Positions 24,081 to 34,740 of a DNA stretch of 64,000 nucleotides are shown here, piece after piece (position 1 is the first letter of the stretch; the number at the start of each line of letters is the position of its first letter). A program made the position numbers and the translations under genes. The notes beneath the pieces are model-generated. The model was given only the letters and a program-made list of their open reading frames with translations. It did no database searches and was not told where the DNA came from. Origin of the DNA: Sambucus nigra (Eukaryota > Streptophyta > Magnoliopsida > Dipsacales > Adoxaceae); the NCBI GenBank assembly GCA_949130495.1, contig OX422221.1, forward strand, positions 483,140,159-483,204,158. The letters are read 5' to 3'.

Positions 24081-24455
24081 TTTAGGCCCATAGAATTGGC
24101 CTTGACCCGCAGAATTGGTCGCTCCTACTTATGGTGCTCAGAATTAACCTCGACCCTCAGAATTGGTTTCTCCACTTAAGGTCCGCAGAATTGACCTCGA
24201 CCCCCAGAATTAGTCGCTCCGACTTAAGGTCCGCAGAATTAACCTCGACCCTCAGAATTGGTCTCTCCTACTTAAGGTCCACAGAATTGACCTCGACCCG
24301 TAGAATTCTTCACTCCACTTAAGGTCCTTAGAATTGACCTCGACCCGCAGAATTGGTCACTCCCATGTTTAGATTCTATGAATTGGCGTCGGCTCACAGA
24401 AACGGACATCCTAGGCATAACCTTAGGTCCTCACAATTGGCCTCGACCATTTGAA
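24081..24455 (+). repeat. Tandem repeat, unit about 48 bp, before the 3' LTR
   Basis: The pair CGCAGAATTGACCTCGACCC and CAGAATTGGTCxCTCC..CTTAAGGTC recurs about seven to eight times. Because the unit is near 48 bp (a multiple of three), one frame stays open and encodes repeats of RSAELTST. It probably reflects replication slippage and not a protein. Confidence 0.8.
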
Positions 24456-24567
24456 ACGATCATCCTTGTCCCTTTTAGGTCTGCAGAATCGACCTCTTTC
24501 CCCAAATCATCATGTGGTGTCTATTCGATGGATTTTGCTTGTTCCAAGCTCACCCATCGAGGAGCTA

Positions 24568-26735
24568 TGTATACACCACATTCTAGGACCCCCTAAGTCT
24601 CTCCTTAGGTCCCTAGAACCTCCCCCTTTTACTATAAACCCTAGGTCACACTCTGAGTAAAGATCTAGAGGCCATCGGCCACTCCCGGCCCCGTTTGACT
24701 CCGGTCAACTCTATCGTCAGAGAAAAAGCTCAATGAATCTTCAAAAGGATCTGAATCCCCTTTCCAACCGTCTAACCCATGCGTGAATCGACATAACACT
24801 TTGAACAAACGAACCATTTTACTATCAAAAATCGATCTGCAAGCCACTTGGCGCTCCCGGGCCCCAGTTTGACCCACCCCAATCAACTTCATCGTGAAAG
24901 AAAAAGTTCAATGGATCTTCAAAGGTCACGAACTATCCATTTTTTTCCTGAAAATTGATCTGAAGGTCACCGAGCGCTCCCGGGCTCCGTTTGACTAAAG
25001 TTATCTCTTTAGCTCAATCGAGACTTAATGAATCTTTTAAATGAACTGAATACCCTTTTCAATGTCCCACCCCATGCACAAATCAGTCTTACGGTACGGA
25101 CGAACGACTTACTCTGAAAGGTCACCGAATGCTTCCACGCCCCGTTTGACGAAAGTCAACTCTCTGAACTGAGCGATGCTCTTTGAAACCTCAAAGTAAC
25201 TTGTATAACCTTTCCAACGGTCTACCTTATGATCATTTCTGACTTACGATTTGGATGAATGATCCATTACCATCCAACGATCTTCCGTCCAAAGGAAATA
25301 CAGGTGCTTTCAAGCCCCGTTTGACCTAAAGTCAACTCCCAGACCCGAGAGCGGCCCAAAGGATTCTTAAGGGTATCTTAATTACCTTTCTAACGGTATG
25401 CCCCGTGCATGATTTGGATTAACGGATTGAATTGTACCACCATTTTTCTAAAAAAAATTGCACGAGATTGCAGATTGGCAGACATATTTCCTTACCGATT
25501 GGCAATGTGTCTAGGATCACCTATGGATTGGTAGGGATAGGGATATGTCGATCGGAAGTTACCCTACCCTATAAAAGGAGGGTATGAACTCACTCCCAAT
25601 ACACACTTCAGATCCATCAATATCAGTGATCTCGGCAACATTCTTCTACAATCAACGAAGTTTCCCTGTATGAAATTCCTTTCCACCTTTCACTCCCATC
25701 ATTTTCACACCCAATTTAGCAAAATTTCCTTCTCTCTCATCCAAAATCCATCTCAATTTTCAAGGGATCTCATCAAGTATTAAGATCAAGCCTCAATTCT
25801 CCAAAGAATGTCTAAATACCCTTTTCTCCCTAAATCTCTTTATTTTCGCATTAGTTATATAAAATCTCAACTTAGCTCTTACTTTAGATCATACACATTA
25901 GTACATCATCATTTATTAGTGATGTTGAAAATACTTTATTTTCTATAAAAAATTATAAAGAAAAAGATAGTTACACTAATTAATTCTAACGGGATTATTC
26001 ACCACATTTTGTCAAAACTAAAATATATTTTTAACACACACACATATATAATAAATTTTCGTTGGAATCTATGGGATAAACCCCACCCTTGTCCCTCATG
26101 CAAACTACGTGGAATTTAATGCCTTTATATGCTACGTAGGCATTTTGGGCTAAAACTCGAGACTCGAGTCAAATTTTCCAATTTTCTAATTTTTTTTATT
26201 TTCATCTTATCTATATATTACCCATATATATCATACTTGTGATTCATACTTATGTGTCTTATCTAACAAATATTATCGTTTTGTTATAAAGATCAATATC
26301 TTGATAAGTGCGTACATTATGTTTTCTAATTATTATTTTGGGAACATTCCTTTGGATGGACGAATGATTCCGATCTCTATTTATATATATACGCGCACAC
26401 ACTTCACAAATAAATTAAGGAAAATAGTAACACAAGTACATGAGACATGGGTGCCAAACACGTTCCCATTCAATAACTTAGCTCCCGAACCTCTGAACTA
26501 TTGGTTTCGTAAGCATCAATTTGTCTTTGATGCCATTCTCTCGAGGCGGCGACGTGATTTTGCTAATTTTATGCACAAGAGGCTGGCGATTTCATCTATT
26601 TACATCACCTGATATCGACCACGATCGAAGTGCTCCCAAAAAGTGGTGCAAGACCTCCTCTCCCTCTCCGACTGCGCGAGCGCCGAAAAACTCCCTAGGC
26701 CAGAGGAAAAGCCCAAAAAAGTAGTTATGGACACA
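24568..26735 (+). mobile_element. 3' LTR of the second Tat-like element (about 2.17 kb)
   Basis: It begins TGTATACACCACATTCTAGG and ends at a CA aligned with the end of the 5' LTR at 11192. It contains the same five U3 repeats (about 24677, 24845, 24977, 25122 and 25301) and the TATAAAAG box at 25570. The five bases before the 5' LTR (ATAAT) and after this LTR (ATAAA) agree in four positions, consistent with an aged target duplication. Confidence 0.8.
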
Positions 26736-26815
26736 ATAAAAAAAGTACTAGTATTTACCTTCTTATACAGGTAGCCTAGTTGAATAAGCAGGGCTTATAC
26801 ATGCCAATTGGGATC
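26736..26815. other. Short spacer between the Tat 3' LTR and a solo LTR
   Basis: Eighty bases with no recognisable element. They may be original target DNA or part of the element in which both LTR units inserted. Confidence 0.5.
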
Positions 26816-27645
26816 TGTTGGGAGTTTTGGCTTGGTGGCTTAGAGATAAGGTTTGTTGAGAAATCTTAACCATTTAGCAATTTAAGATAGAGAGAATACT
26901 AGTAGAGGGACCCTAGGAGTCCCAAGCCCTTACACAACCCACACCTAGTTATAACTAAGTGAGTATCCAAGAGGCTACTTATAAGAAAAACACTTTTTAC
27001 AAAATGATTTTAGAGAGTGTAGCCCTCAAGTTTATAAAGTTTGTAAAGCAAGTTACCATTTGAGAATATATTTACCAAATCATTTGTTGTGTCACCATTA
27101 GGAGACATATTTATTTTTTGACTTTGGTTTAGACCAGTTTTTTTCTGTCATAGGGGATAGGTGGCTTCAGACTAAGTAGGGGCAAAAGGTACATTAAAAA
27201 CCTTGTCTTTCAAGTTCCGTCTCATTTTTGGTACCTAAAAAGGCCTAAACAAACCCTAATATTCACCTATAAATAGGATCCTTGGTAAGGTTAAGTCAAA
27301 CATCGGAAACTCAAGTTTAAGTTGTTACTCTGTCAAAATCACACCAGACCTAGTATTCTCTCCCTGCTCTCTCTCTCTAAGTGCCAAGTGTTGGTCTCTT
27401 CACTCCTACTGTTACAACCATTATTTTAAGGAAATTCCTCTCTCCAAGTTACTATTATTTCTTGTGAAGTTCATCTTCTTGCAAGAGGAGGTCATAGTGT
27501 TTACTCCATTTTTACCAGAAGAGGAACATTCTACCAAAATTTGCTCTAGAGACTTTGAGGGCCTTTAAGATAGAGTTCATTGGAGTGGGTCACGCCTCAT
27601 CTGTTCAAATTTCTTCTCAGACCTTAGTCACACTATTCTCCTACA
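26816..27645 (+). mobile_element. Solo LTR, 830 bp
   Basis: It starts TGTTGGGAG and ends CTCCTACA, an imperfect inverted end pair. The flanks are GGATC and GTATC, four of five matching, as a target duplication. A TATAAATAGG box lies at about 27269, followed by a leader with CT runs. No second copy or internal region is nearby, so it is best read as a solo LTR of a Copia-like or Ty3-like element left by recombination. The strand is taken from the TATA box. Confidence 0.7.
27269..27278 (+). promoter_or_regulatory. TATA box of the solo LTR
   Basis: TATAAATAGG lies about 450 bp into the LTR, followed by a CT-rich probable R region near 27359. Confidence 0.55.
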
Positions 27646-28595
27646 GTATCAAAGTAAAAAATGAATAAAAAGTTACACTACAAAATATATAAAAAAAAAA
27701 CTAAAAACGAAAATAAAAGTAAAGAAAAAATAATTATATAATGAAAATTTTAATAAACCAAAATAATCTCTCAAGCCCATCACCACCCCACCCCACCACA
27801 CCTTCACGGCGACCTCATCGGCCTGTGACCCAAACCCCACAAACTTTACCAGACTGCAACTCCGACACCATTACCTTTACCAGATCGATATCCCCCCCCC
27901 CCTCTCTCTCTCACACACACACATGCGCGCTTTAGGCCACCTTTAGCCACGACCCACAACCCTTAAATAAATTTGGAATTGATTTTCTAATATGGTTTTG
28001 AAAAATCCATAATAAAAAATTTAACTAATTTCAAATCATTAATTTGAGTTGCGGGTAGGGGGCATATTTGTGAGTGGGGTGGGAAACGATAACTACCGGG
28101 TGGGAAACGATAACTACCGAGCGGGAAACGGGAGGTAGAAAATATTCATGTTATTTCCTTAATATTTTTGTATTTTTTTATTTTTATAAAATATTTTTTT
28201 CACAAGTTAAGTGCAAGATAAATGAAATTTATCCCTAAAAGGTCTTTAACAGAATACACATACTTGGTTTCGGGACATAAAACACATACTTTGCCACATT
28301 ATTAATATACGACCATTTCATCATCTATTCCATCATTCAAGTAAAGAGATACTTAGGGATATAAATACTTAGACATCTTAATAGTAATAGGTAGAAAAGT
28401 AGTTTTTTTTAGAAAAAATGGTATAGTTTTTAAGAGAGTTATTTGACTTTTTTTTATTTAAACAAAGTGTTTTATTAGAAAAGAATATTTTTTATAAATT
28501 AAAAAAATTGTTAGCAAACACAATTTTCTGAATAATTGTTATTTTAAATAAGGGATATATACCAAATATTCCATCACCTCATAAAAACGCTCAAT
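27646..28595. other. AT-rich intergenic DNA with simple repeats, no gene
   Basis: It contains a C11/CT/CA microsatellite at about 27891-27922, a short minisatellite at 28076-28131 and long A/T runs. Open frames here (for example 27741-27935) are simple-sequence artefacts. Confidence 0.6.
28076..28131. repeat. Minisatellite, unit about 21 bp, 2.5 copies
   Basis: GGTGGGAAACGATAACTACC occurs twice in a row, followed by a third partial copy (GCGGGAAACG). Confidence 0.85.
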
Positions 28596-28611
28596 GTTGT
28601 AAAGTAAATAA

Positions 28612-28880
28612 GGGGTGCCGCTGGCGCGAACCTTTAAAAATAAGTAAATATTAGGTAAATAGGAGTTTGAGAGACTAAATAAGTTGAAAATAATTAAAAA
28701 AAATCTTCTTATTAGAATAGTTTTTTTAACACGGGCCTTCAAACATATTTTAGAAATACAAAAATTGTTAAAATTAAAAAAATATTAAAAATATGGAATG
28801 TTGCTGGCGGGGACCTTTAAAAATAAGAGAATATTGGGTGAATGAGTATTTGAGGGACTAAACGAGTTAAAAAAATTACT
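28612..28880. repeat. Direct repeat of about 85 bp, two copies
   Basis: About 28615-28700 and 28796-28880 share GCTGGCGxGxACCTTTAAAAA, then AATATT.GGT.AAT, then AGTTTGAG.GACTAAA. The copies lie about 180 bp apart. The origin is unknown; it may be part of a larger decayed element that includes the fold-back next to it. Confidence 0.6.
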
Positions 28881-28881
28881 T

Positions 28882-29140
28882 AAAAGAAACTAATTAAAAA
28901 ATTACACAATGCGATTATGAATATTTTATTTTCTAACTAACACCATCATGACCTAAATAAAACGTGGTGTGACCTGAAGTCGTATTTTTTTCATGCCGCT
29001 GGCGCAGTCCATTTTTTTAAAATAGTAAAAAAATGATATCAGATCGCGTTTTATTTGGGGCGTGTTCGTGTTAGTTAAAAATTAAAAGATTCATAATCGC
29101 ATTGTATAATTTTTTAATTGGTTTGTGTTAAGTAAAAAAA
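28882..29140. mobile_element. MITE-like fold-back of about 260 bp
   Basis: The left arm (about 28882-28985) and right arm (about 29030-29138) are inverted copies sharing AATTAAAAAATTA, CACAATGCGATTATGAAT, CTAACTAACAC and AATAAAACG. The centre holds TGCCGCTGGCGC and a small A/T hairpin. It encodes no protein. The family is not identified. Confidence 0.65.
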
Positions 29141-29145
29141 TCAAG

Positions 29146-29532
29146 GTTCTAAAAAACGCGGGGGGTGATCGAGGCGTGGAGGCCAAGCCTTAAGTCTTAG
29201 AAGCCTAAACGAGCCTTTGACGTAAAAAGGCGTGAAAAGGTGTTTAGGTATTTTTTTAATATATTTTAATATTGATAACCATAATAAGGCTATTAAAAAT
29301 ACTACAATTGTACATACCATAAAAATGTATCCAAATGAAAATACTGTTTGATTTTTTTAACCAGATAATGGCCCGATTTGTACAAAAAGTCTTTAAAAGG
29401 TTATATGGTTTCACTAAAGCATTGTTGTTTTTAACAAAAAGTGTGCCTTAAGGGTTTTACCAAGAATAAGGCGTAAAAGGCTTAAGGCAAGGTGTTTCTT
29501 CCCAATGTCAAGCGTAGGCGAGCTTTTAGAAC
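29146..29532. mobile_element. MITE-like element of about 390 bp
   Basis: The ends are GTTCTAAAAAACGCG and, in reverse complement, GTTCTAAAAGCTCGC, so there are short terminal inverted repeats. The interior repeats words like AAGGCGTGAAAAGG, AAGGCTTAAGGCA and GCCTTAAG. This is the style of small non-autonomous DNA transposons common in plants. A clear target duplication was not found. Confidence 0.5.
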
Positions 29533-29755
29533 AGAAAAAAATTAACACAATGATGTATTTTGACATATATATTTTAACATATATATTTTTACATATATTT
29601 ATATCTAATGTGTATTTTTATTTTATAATTGAACTATTTTTTAAACTTGAAAGTTATATCTTAAAAAATAAATAAATTTATATAGTGATGAAATAAATAA
29701 ATAAATAAATATTTTGAAATAAATAAATATTACGTGACTGAAATAAAAATAAAAT
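29533..29755. other. AT-rich spacer, no gene
   Basis: TATA/TTTA-rich DNA with AAATA runs (about 29690-29712). Nothing else is recognised. Confidence 0.6.
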
Positions 29756-29785
29756 CTTAATGATGTGGAGCTCCACATCATTAAG
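29756..29785. repeat. Perfect 30-bp palindrome beside the LINE insertion site
   Basis: The half-site CTTAATGATGTGGAG is followed with no spacer by its exact reverse complement. It abuts the LINE target duplication at 29786. Confidence 0.95.
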
Positions 29786-29793
29786 TCATGATT
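29786..29793. repeat. LINE target-site duplication, left copy
   Basis: TCATGATT, identical to 36362-36369. Confidence 0.75.
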
Positions 29794-29946
29794 TTATGTC
29801 CAAAGCACGAGTCGCTCTATCATTTTTCACGCAAAAAACATTACAATAGATACTAAAGTCGATCATGATTGTCACATTAGATCCATTCATTTTGATATTC
29901 TCTCTCTAGAAAGTTTTTCTATGATTGTATTCACTATTCACCAAAC

Positions 29947-31986
29947 ATGCATGGTTCCCATGAGAAACCTACTGAACCCACGAATGAGAAGGATAAGATT
30001 GGGATACCTCTATCCTCCTCCTCACATGACAACTCTAAAGAAGAAGAGGACCAACTCAAACGGAGTAAGAAAAAGAAAAAAGACAACCATGAGACCTGTG
30101 TAGATATGGATCTTGAAAGCTACGTGGATACTACTAATGCCCAAAGAATCACTCATGTGGGTAGTTCAGAAAGCAGGAAAGAACAAGCACATGACATGAC
30201 GACCGTTGATATGGATGATGTGGGAGGTGAGAAGGATAGAACACAAAAATAATTTTTGTTACAGAGATGCAGTGGGAAGTAAAACTAACTTAGACATTTA
30301 TTTTGATGATGAAAATTACTTGTGGTCGGATGAAAAGTTAATACGACTATAGATGGTAACTGAACAAATAACATGGACCTCAACAACAGTCCGGTGGATG
30401 AAGAAGATGATCCACTATGCCCAGTTATTGACATTCCACTGAAACAAGTTGAAAAGCTTAGGAGAAAGTGGAATGACAGTGTTATAGTTAGTCTTCTCGG
30501 CAAAACCATTGACTTTAAAGCTTTATGTGCGAGAGTCCCTTCCTTATGGAACCTGCAAGGTGATTATGAGGTGGTGGATTTGAAAGAAGGTCATTTATCG
30601 TTTAAATTTAGTATGAATGATGATTACCACAATGTATTGACAAGAAGGACTTGGATTATTAATAACCACTATTTAATTATAAGAAGGTCGGTTCCCAACT
30701 TCAATCCAACTGAGTCGAACAAGGTGAATATTGCGCTATGGGTTAGACTTCCACATCTACCCATTGAATGGTTTGATGAAAGGATCATATTTCTAATTGG
30801 AAGTAAGCTGGGAAAACCCATTAAGACAGACTTTAATTATTCTTCTTCCACCAGAGGTGAGTTTTCTAGAATATGTGTAGAAGTTGATCTTTCCAAACCA
30901 TTGATCCCTTGTTATAAACTGGATGGAAGAAAGTATAGAGTTGAATATGAGTTTCTCCCATATATATGCTTCAAGTGTGGTGGAATCAGGCATAAGTTGG
31001 AGTTCTTCCCCCTTCATGCACCGGCACAAGAACGACACTGTCCATTAGAGAAGTCGAACCAGAGGAATATGGTTGAAACGCAGACCACCATCAACAATAA
31101 CGGTCATATTGGAAACACTGTCAGCGAGGGTAATAGCGGTAATAGTGCTATTTATGTGAACAAGACAGGTGGAGAGTTCGGGCCTTGGATGTTTGTGAAA
31201 AGAAATCAAAAATATGTTTCTCCTAGAGCTATCTCAACTGGGACTAAAGAAGGCTATGGTAGGAGAAATAATAGGTTCTCTGTATTAGAGAGTAGAAGGT
31301 ATGAAAAGAACACAAGTCATGTGGATAAACAACATGTTAAAGTATTATTTTTACTAGTGGCAGTCATCGTACAGCACGGGTAAAGTAACTAACGATGGCA
31401 CAGATGGACCATCAACTGGTGCCTCGTCTCTCAGTAGTCCTGGTGCTGATGGCAAGTTACCAACGACTTCGGAGGATATGGTGTTAGCAGGGCCAAGCTA
31501 GGCTCAAATACCCAGTATGTGAATGGAAGTTCCGCTAAAGCCAAGACACAGGCGAGCTCACCATTAGCTGAGCTCATGGAACAAGAAAAATAAATTAAAA
31601 ACCCAAGTTTGGACGGTAGTAGGAAACTACCCACGTCATTGAATGAAGGAACAGGTATGTCCAGTTTTCATAGCACGATAAGGAAACCAACTCAAGTCAG
31701 TGTAGCGCCCAATCAAAGGTGGACGCCTAGAGGCAGGTCTGTCACGCAAATGGATAAGGAGGCCACTGATGTTCACGTAACATTTAATAATATTAATAAA
31801 CTACCTAAGGTCAATGCCAATGACGTTACAAATGGATTTTGTCATCACTCAAATGTCATACATGAGAATAGCGTTAATTCAAGTAGTTTGGCTCCGAACC
31901 TCAGTCAACTATTACCAAAAAATCCTAATGGGGTGACCTTTCAATCTTGCGATGTTGGGGAATGTCTAGATTTAAAAATGAGGTAA
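29947..31986 (+). pseudogene. LINE ORF1 (DUF4283-like, zinc-knuckle nucleic-acid binding protein)
   Basis: The first piece (29947-30252) starts at an ATG and is hydrophilic and lysine-rich, like the N-terminus of plant LINE ORF1. The main piece (30373-31383, 336 codons) carries a DUF4283-like domain at about residues 25-190, with WNDSVIVSLLGKTIDFKAL, NVLTRRTWIINNHYLIIRR, VRLPHLPIEWFDE and TRGEFSRICVEVDLSKPLIP. It is followed by a CCHC knuckle at about residues 193-210 (YICFKCGGIRHKLEFFP). The last cysteine of that knuckle is replaced by Phe. A third piece, 31609-31986, is the serine/asparagine-rich tail. Stops near 30252, 30350, 31381 and 31500 split the gene. The product would bind LINE RNA in the RNP. 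Confidence 0.8.
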
Positions 31987-32234
31987 TATCAGTAGGGAAA
32001 ATGGTATTGAAACTAGAGAGAATTGTAGAGGAAGCCCTGATCCTCAAAACCAACTAGAATGTATCGCAAGCCCAATTGTTTGTGTCAAGGTCATTTCCAC
32101 TGGAAGTAGAAATAGATCAATGGGTCACGAGAAGGAAGGAAATAATAATCTCTCAGAATGTATTAATGAAGATGGTGGACTATCCCCAATTACAGAATTA
32201 GGGCATTGCCCAATCAATTAATCATTTGTCATCA

Positions 32235-33030
32235 ATGGTTGCTATTATTTGGAACTGTCGTGGGGCGAACAAACCCCTATTCAAACCCACTCTTAAGGAA
32301 TTAATGAATATTTACACCCCTGATGTTGTGATCATTTTAGAGACTCGCATTACCATTACTAGTGTGGTGGACTTTTTTAACAATCTCGGGCTTACGAAGA
32401 AAATTGTATCAGAACCCCTTGGCCAGTCGGGGGGTATTTGGGTGATGTGGAATCCTAACAGAATCCATATTCAATCTCTTGCCATATCCCATCAAGACAT
32501 TCATGCAATGGTGAAGAAGTACAACTATGAGGAGTGGTTTCTCTTTGCAATCTATGCTAGTCCTAACCCGCGCCTGAGAAAACACCTCTGGGAGAACCTG
32601 GCAGATATTGCGGAGTTGATGGAAGTCTCATGGTTAGTGGCAGACGACTTTAATGATCATATGGACGAGTCGAAAAAAATTCATACTCTAAACTTGTGGC
32701 TACATCTAAATGTTCCAGATTCATTGAAAACATCAGTCATTGCAACCTGCCTAATTTGGGGTGCAATGGGCCTAGGCTTACCTTGACCAACAATCAAGAG
32801 GTCTTAGAAAACATTATGATCCACCTGGATAGGTGCCTTGCCACCAATTATGGGAGTTTATTTACCCAAACACTACTTTCAAAAATGTGCCTAGGACTGC
32901 GTCTGACCACTGCCCGATGGTGCTCCGTTTTGAAGGTACAATTTCTAATGACAAATTCCATAAACCCTTTAGATTCCTTTTTTGTTGGTTTGATAGGAAA
33001 GATTTCATTGAATTAGTTAAAAAAAAGTTG
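32235..33030 (+). pseudogene. LINE ORF2: endonuclease domain
   Basis: The ATG at 32235 gives MVAIIWNCRGANKP, the usual start of plant LINE ORF2; an upstream TTG is not needed. Next come PDVVIILETRI, GQSGGIWVMWNPN, FAIYASPNPRLRKHLWENL and SWLVADDFNDHMDESKK. The expected GDFN reads DDFN. Frameshifts follow near 32780 and 32890, after which NYGSLFTQ and PRTASDHCPMVL complete the apurinic-type endonuclease, with the SDH motif intact. It would nick target DNA for reverse transcription. Confidence 0.8.
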
Positions 33031-34740
33031 GAATAATCACTCAAACCTTGAAGATAATATTTTCACGTGCACTAACTCTATTAAAGAGTGGAATAAAAAT
33101 GTTTTTGGCAATATCTTCCACAATAAAAAACAGATCTTGCGGCGTCATAAGGGAATACAAAAGGCCCAGGAAAATGTTTTCTCTCATAGTCTTGACATCC
33201 CGGAAAAAAAATCTCCGGGATGATTTTAACACGATTTTAATCCAGGATGATAAATATTGGCGCCAAATATCTAAAATTCAGTGGATGTGTGAGGGAGATA
33301 GAAACACAAAAATTTTCCACACCTCCACCATTATTATAAAGAAGAAGAATATAATTGACCGCTACATGATTGATGGGGTGTGGACAGAGGATACTTCCAC
33401 CTTTACCACCCACATCAATGCCTACTTCAAAAACTTATTCCAAGGTGAGTTGTCGTATGATATTAATAGTCAAATAAATTATTACCCCACCTGAAATTCG
33501 AGAATAGGAACATTTTCTTACTCACTTGCCCCCTTGCACTTGACCATGTTAAATGGGCCATTTATTAGAACGAAAGCTATTAATGCCCCGGGCCCTGATG
33601 GGATCCAACCAATGTTCCATCATCAATTTTGGAGTAACATTAAAGATAATTTGTTTATATTTGTTAACAAGTGTTGGAGCCAGAAGGTCTGCCCCACCAA
33701 TATGAACCATAGCTATGTGACTTTGATACATAAGTTAGAAAATCTTGAGAATATTAACCAATTCTGCCCTATCACCCTCTGTAATGTCTCATATAAAATC
33801 CTTGATAAAGTGATATTCAATAGGTTGCACCCTATCCTTTGTCAGATAATCGACCCGTGCTAGGCTAGTTTCCTCCCGGGTAGACAAATATGTGATAACA
33901 TATTTGTTACCCACGAAATCATACACTCTCTTATGAAGAAAAAAGGTAAGGTTGGTGGTGTTATCCTTAAATTTGACCTTGAGAAATCCTATGACAAAGT
34001 TAGCTAGGACTACCTCGAGTAAGTCCTTAAGTGGTTCAATGTAGAGAGTGGCTTTAGTAAGTTGATTATGAGTTGTGTGAGAAATACCTCCATTGCTATA
34101 CTTTGGAATGAATCCTCGCTTCCTAGTTTTACCCCCATGAGGGGGCTCAGACAAGGTGACCCGCTGTCTCCGTACTTATTTGTGATGTGTATGGAGTACC
34201 TCTCTGCTATCATCTCTGACAGAGTGGGGAAGGGAAACTGGAAGGGAATTAAAACTTCCCCTAATGGTCTTTGTATCTCTCATCTCTTCTTTGCAGACGA
34301 TCTAATCCTGTTTTCTAATACGACGACTAGTTCTTGTGAGACTGTTCTGGACACACTCGATGAGTTTTGCCACATTTCGGGTCAGAGAGTTAACTACTCC
34401 AAATAAAAAAAAATTGCATCGCCCAATATCCCTAAACATAAAGTTGGTGCTCTTAGTAATATATTTGGGATGTGTCTCACAGAGAATCTGGGTAGTAATA
34501 TATTCTGGACTAATCTTGTTCACGGTAGGTTCAGTAATGCCTATCTTAAAAATGTTGTAGATAAAGTTCAAAAGAAGCTTACAGGATGGAAAGCTAAGTT
34601 GCAATCCTTTGCGGGTAGAACCACCCTTGTTCAATCAGTTACCTCCACGATCCCTACCTATAGTATGCAAATCGCTCTCTTTCCCAAGAATACTTGTGAT
34701 ACACTTGATCGGCTTAACATAAATTTAATGTAGGGTAGTA
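33031..34740 (+). pseudogene. LINE ORF2: reverse transcriptase domain
   Basis: The order is a linker with KYWRQISKIQWMCEGDRNTKIFH (about 33252-33320), INAPGPDGIQPMFHHQFW (about 33580-33630), ITLCNVSYKILDKVIFNRL, a segment with FLPGRQICDNI and LKFDLEKSYDKV (about 33966-34002). These are followed by PMRGLRQGDPLSPYLFVM (34134-34187) and the catalytic core HLFFADDLILFSN (about 34280-34320). The FADD box is intact. Single stops lie near 33495, 33860, 34004, 34020 and 34405. Confidence 0.85.

Noticed and set aside
24081..24455. CRISPR-like array
   Set aside because: Units are contiguous diverged tandem repeats without unique spacers, and the genome is a plant's.
27741..27935. Pro/Ser/Thr-rich 64-codon frame
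   Set aside because: It is a reading of C-, CT- and CA-rich simple sequence.
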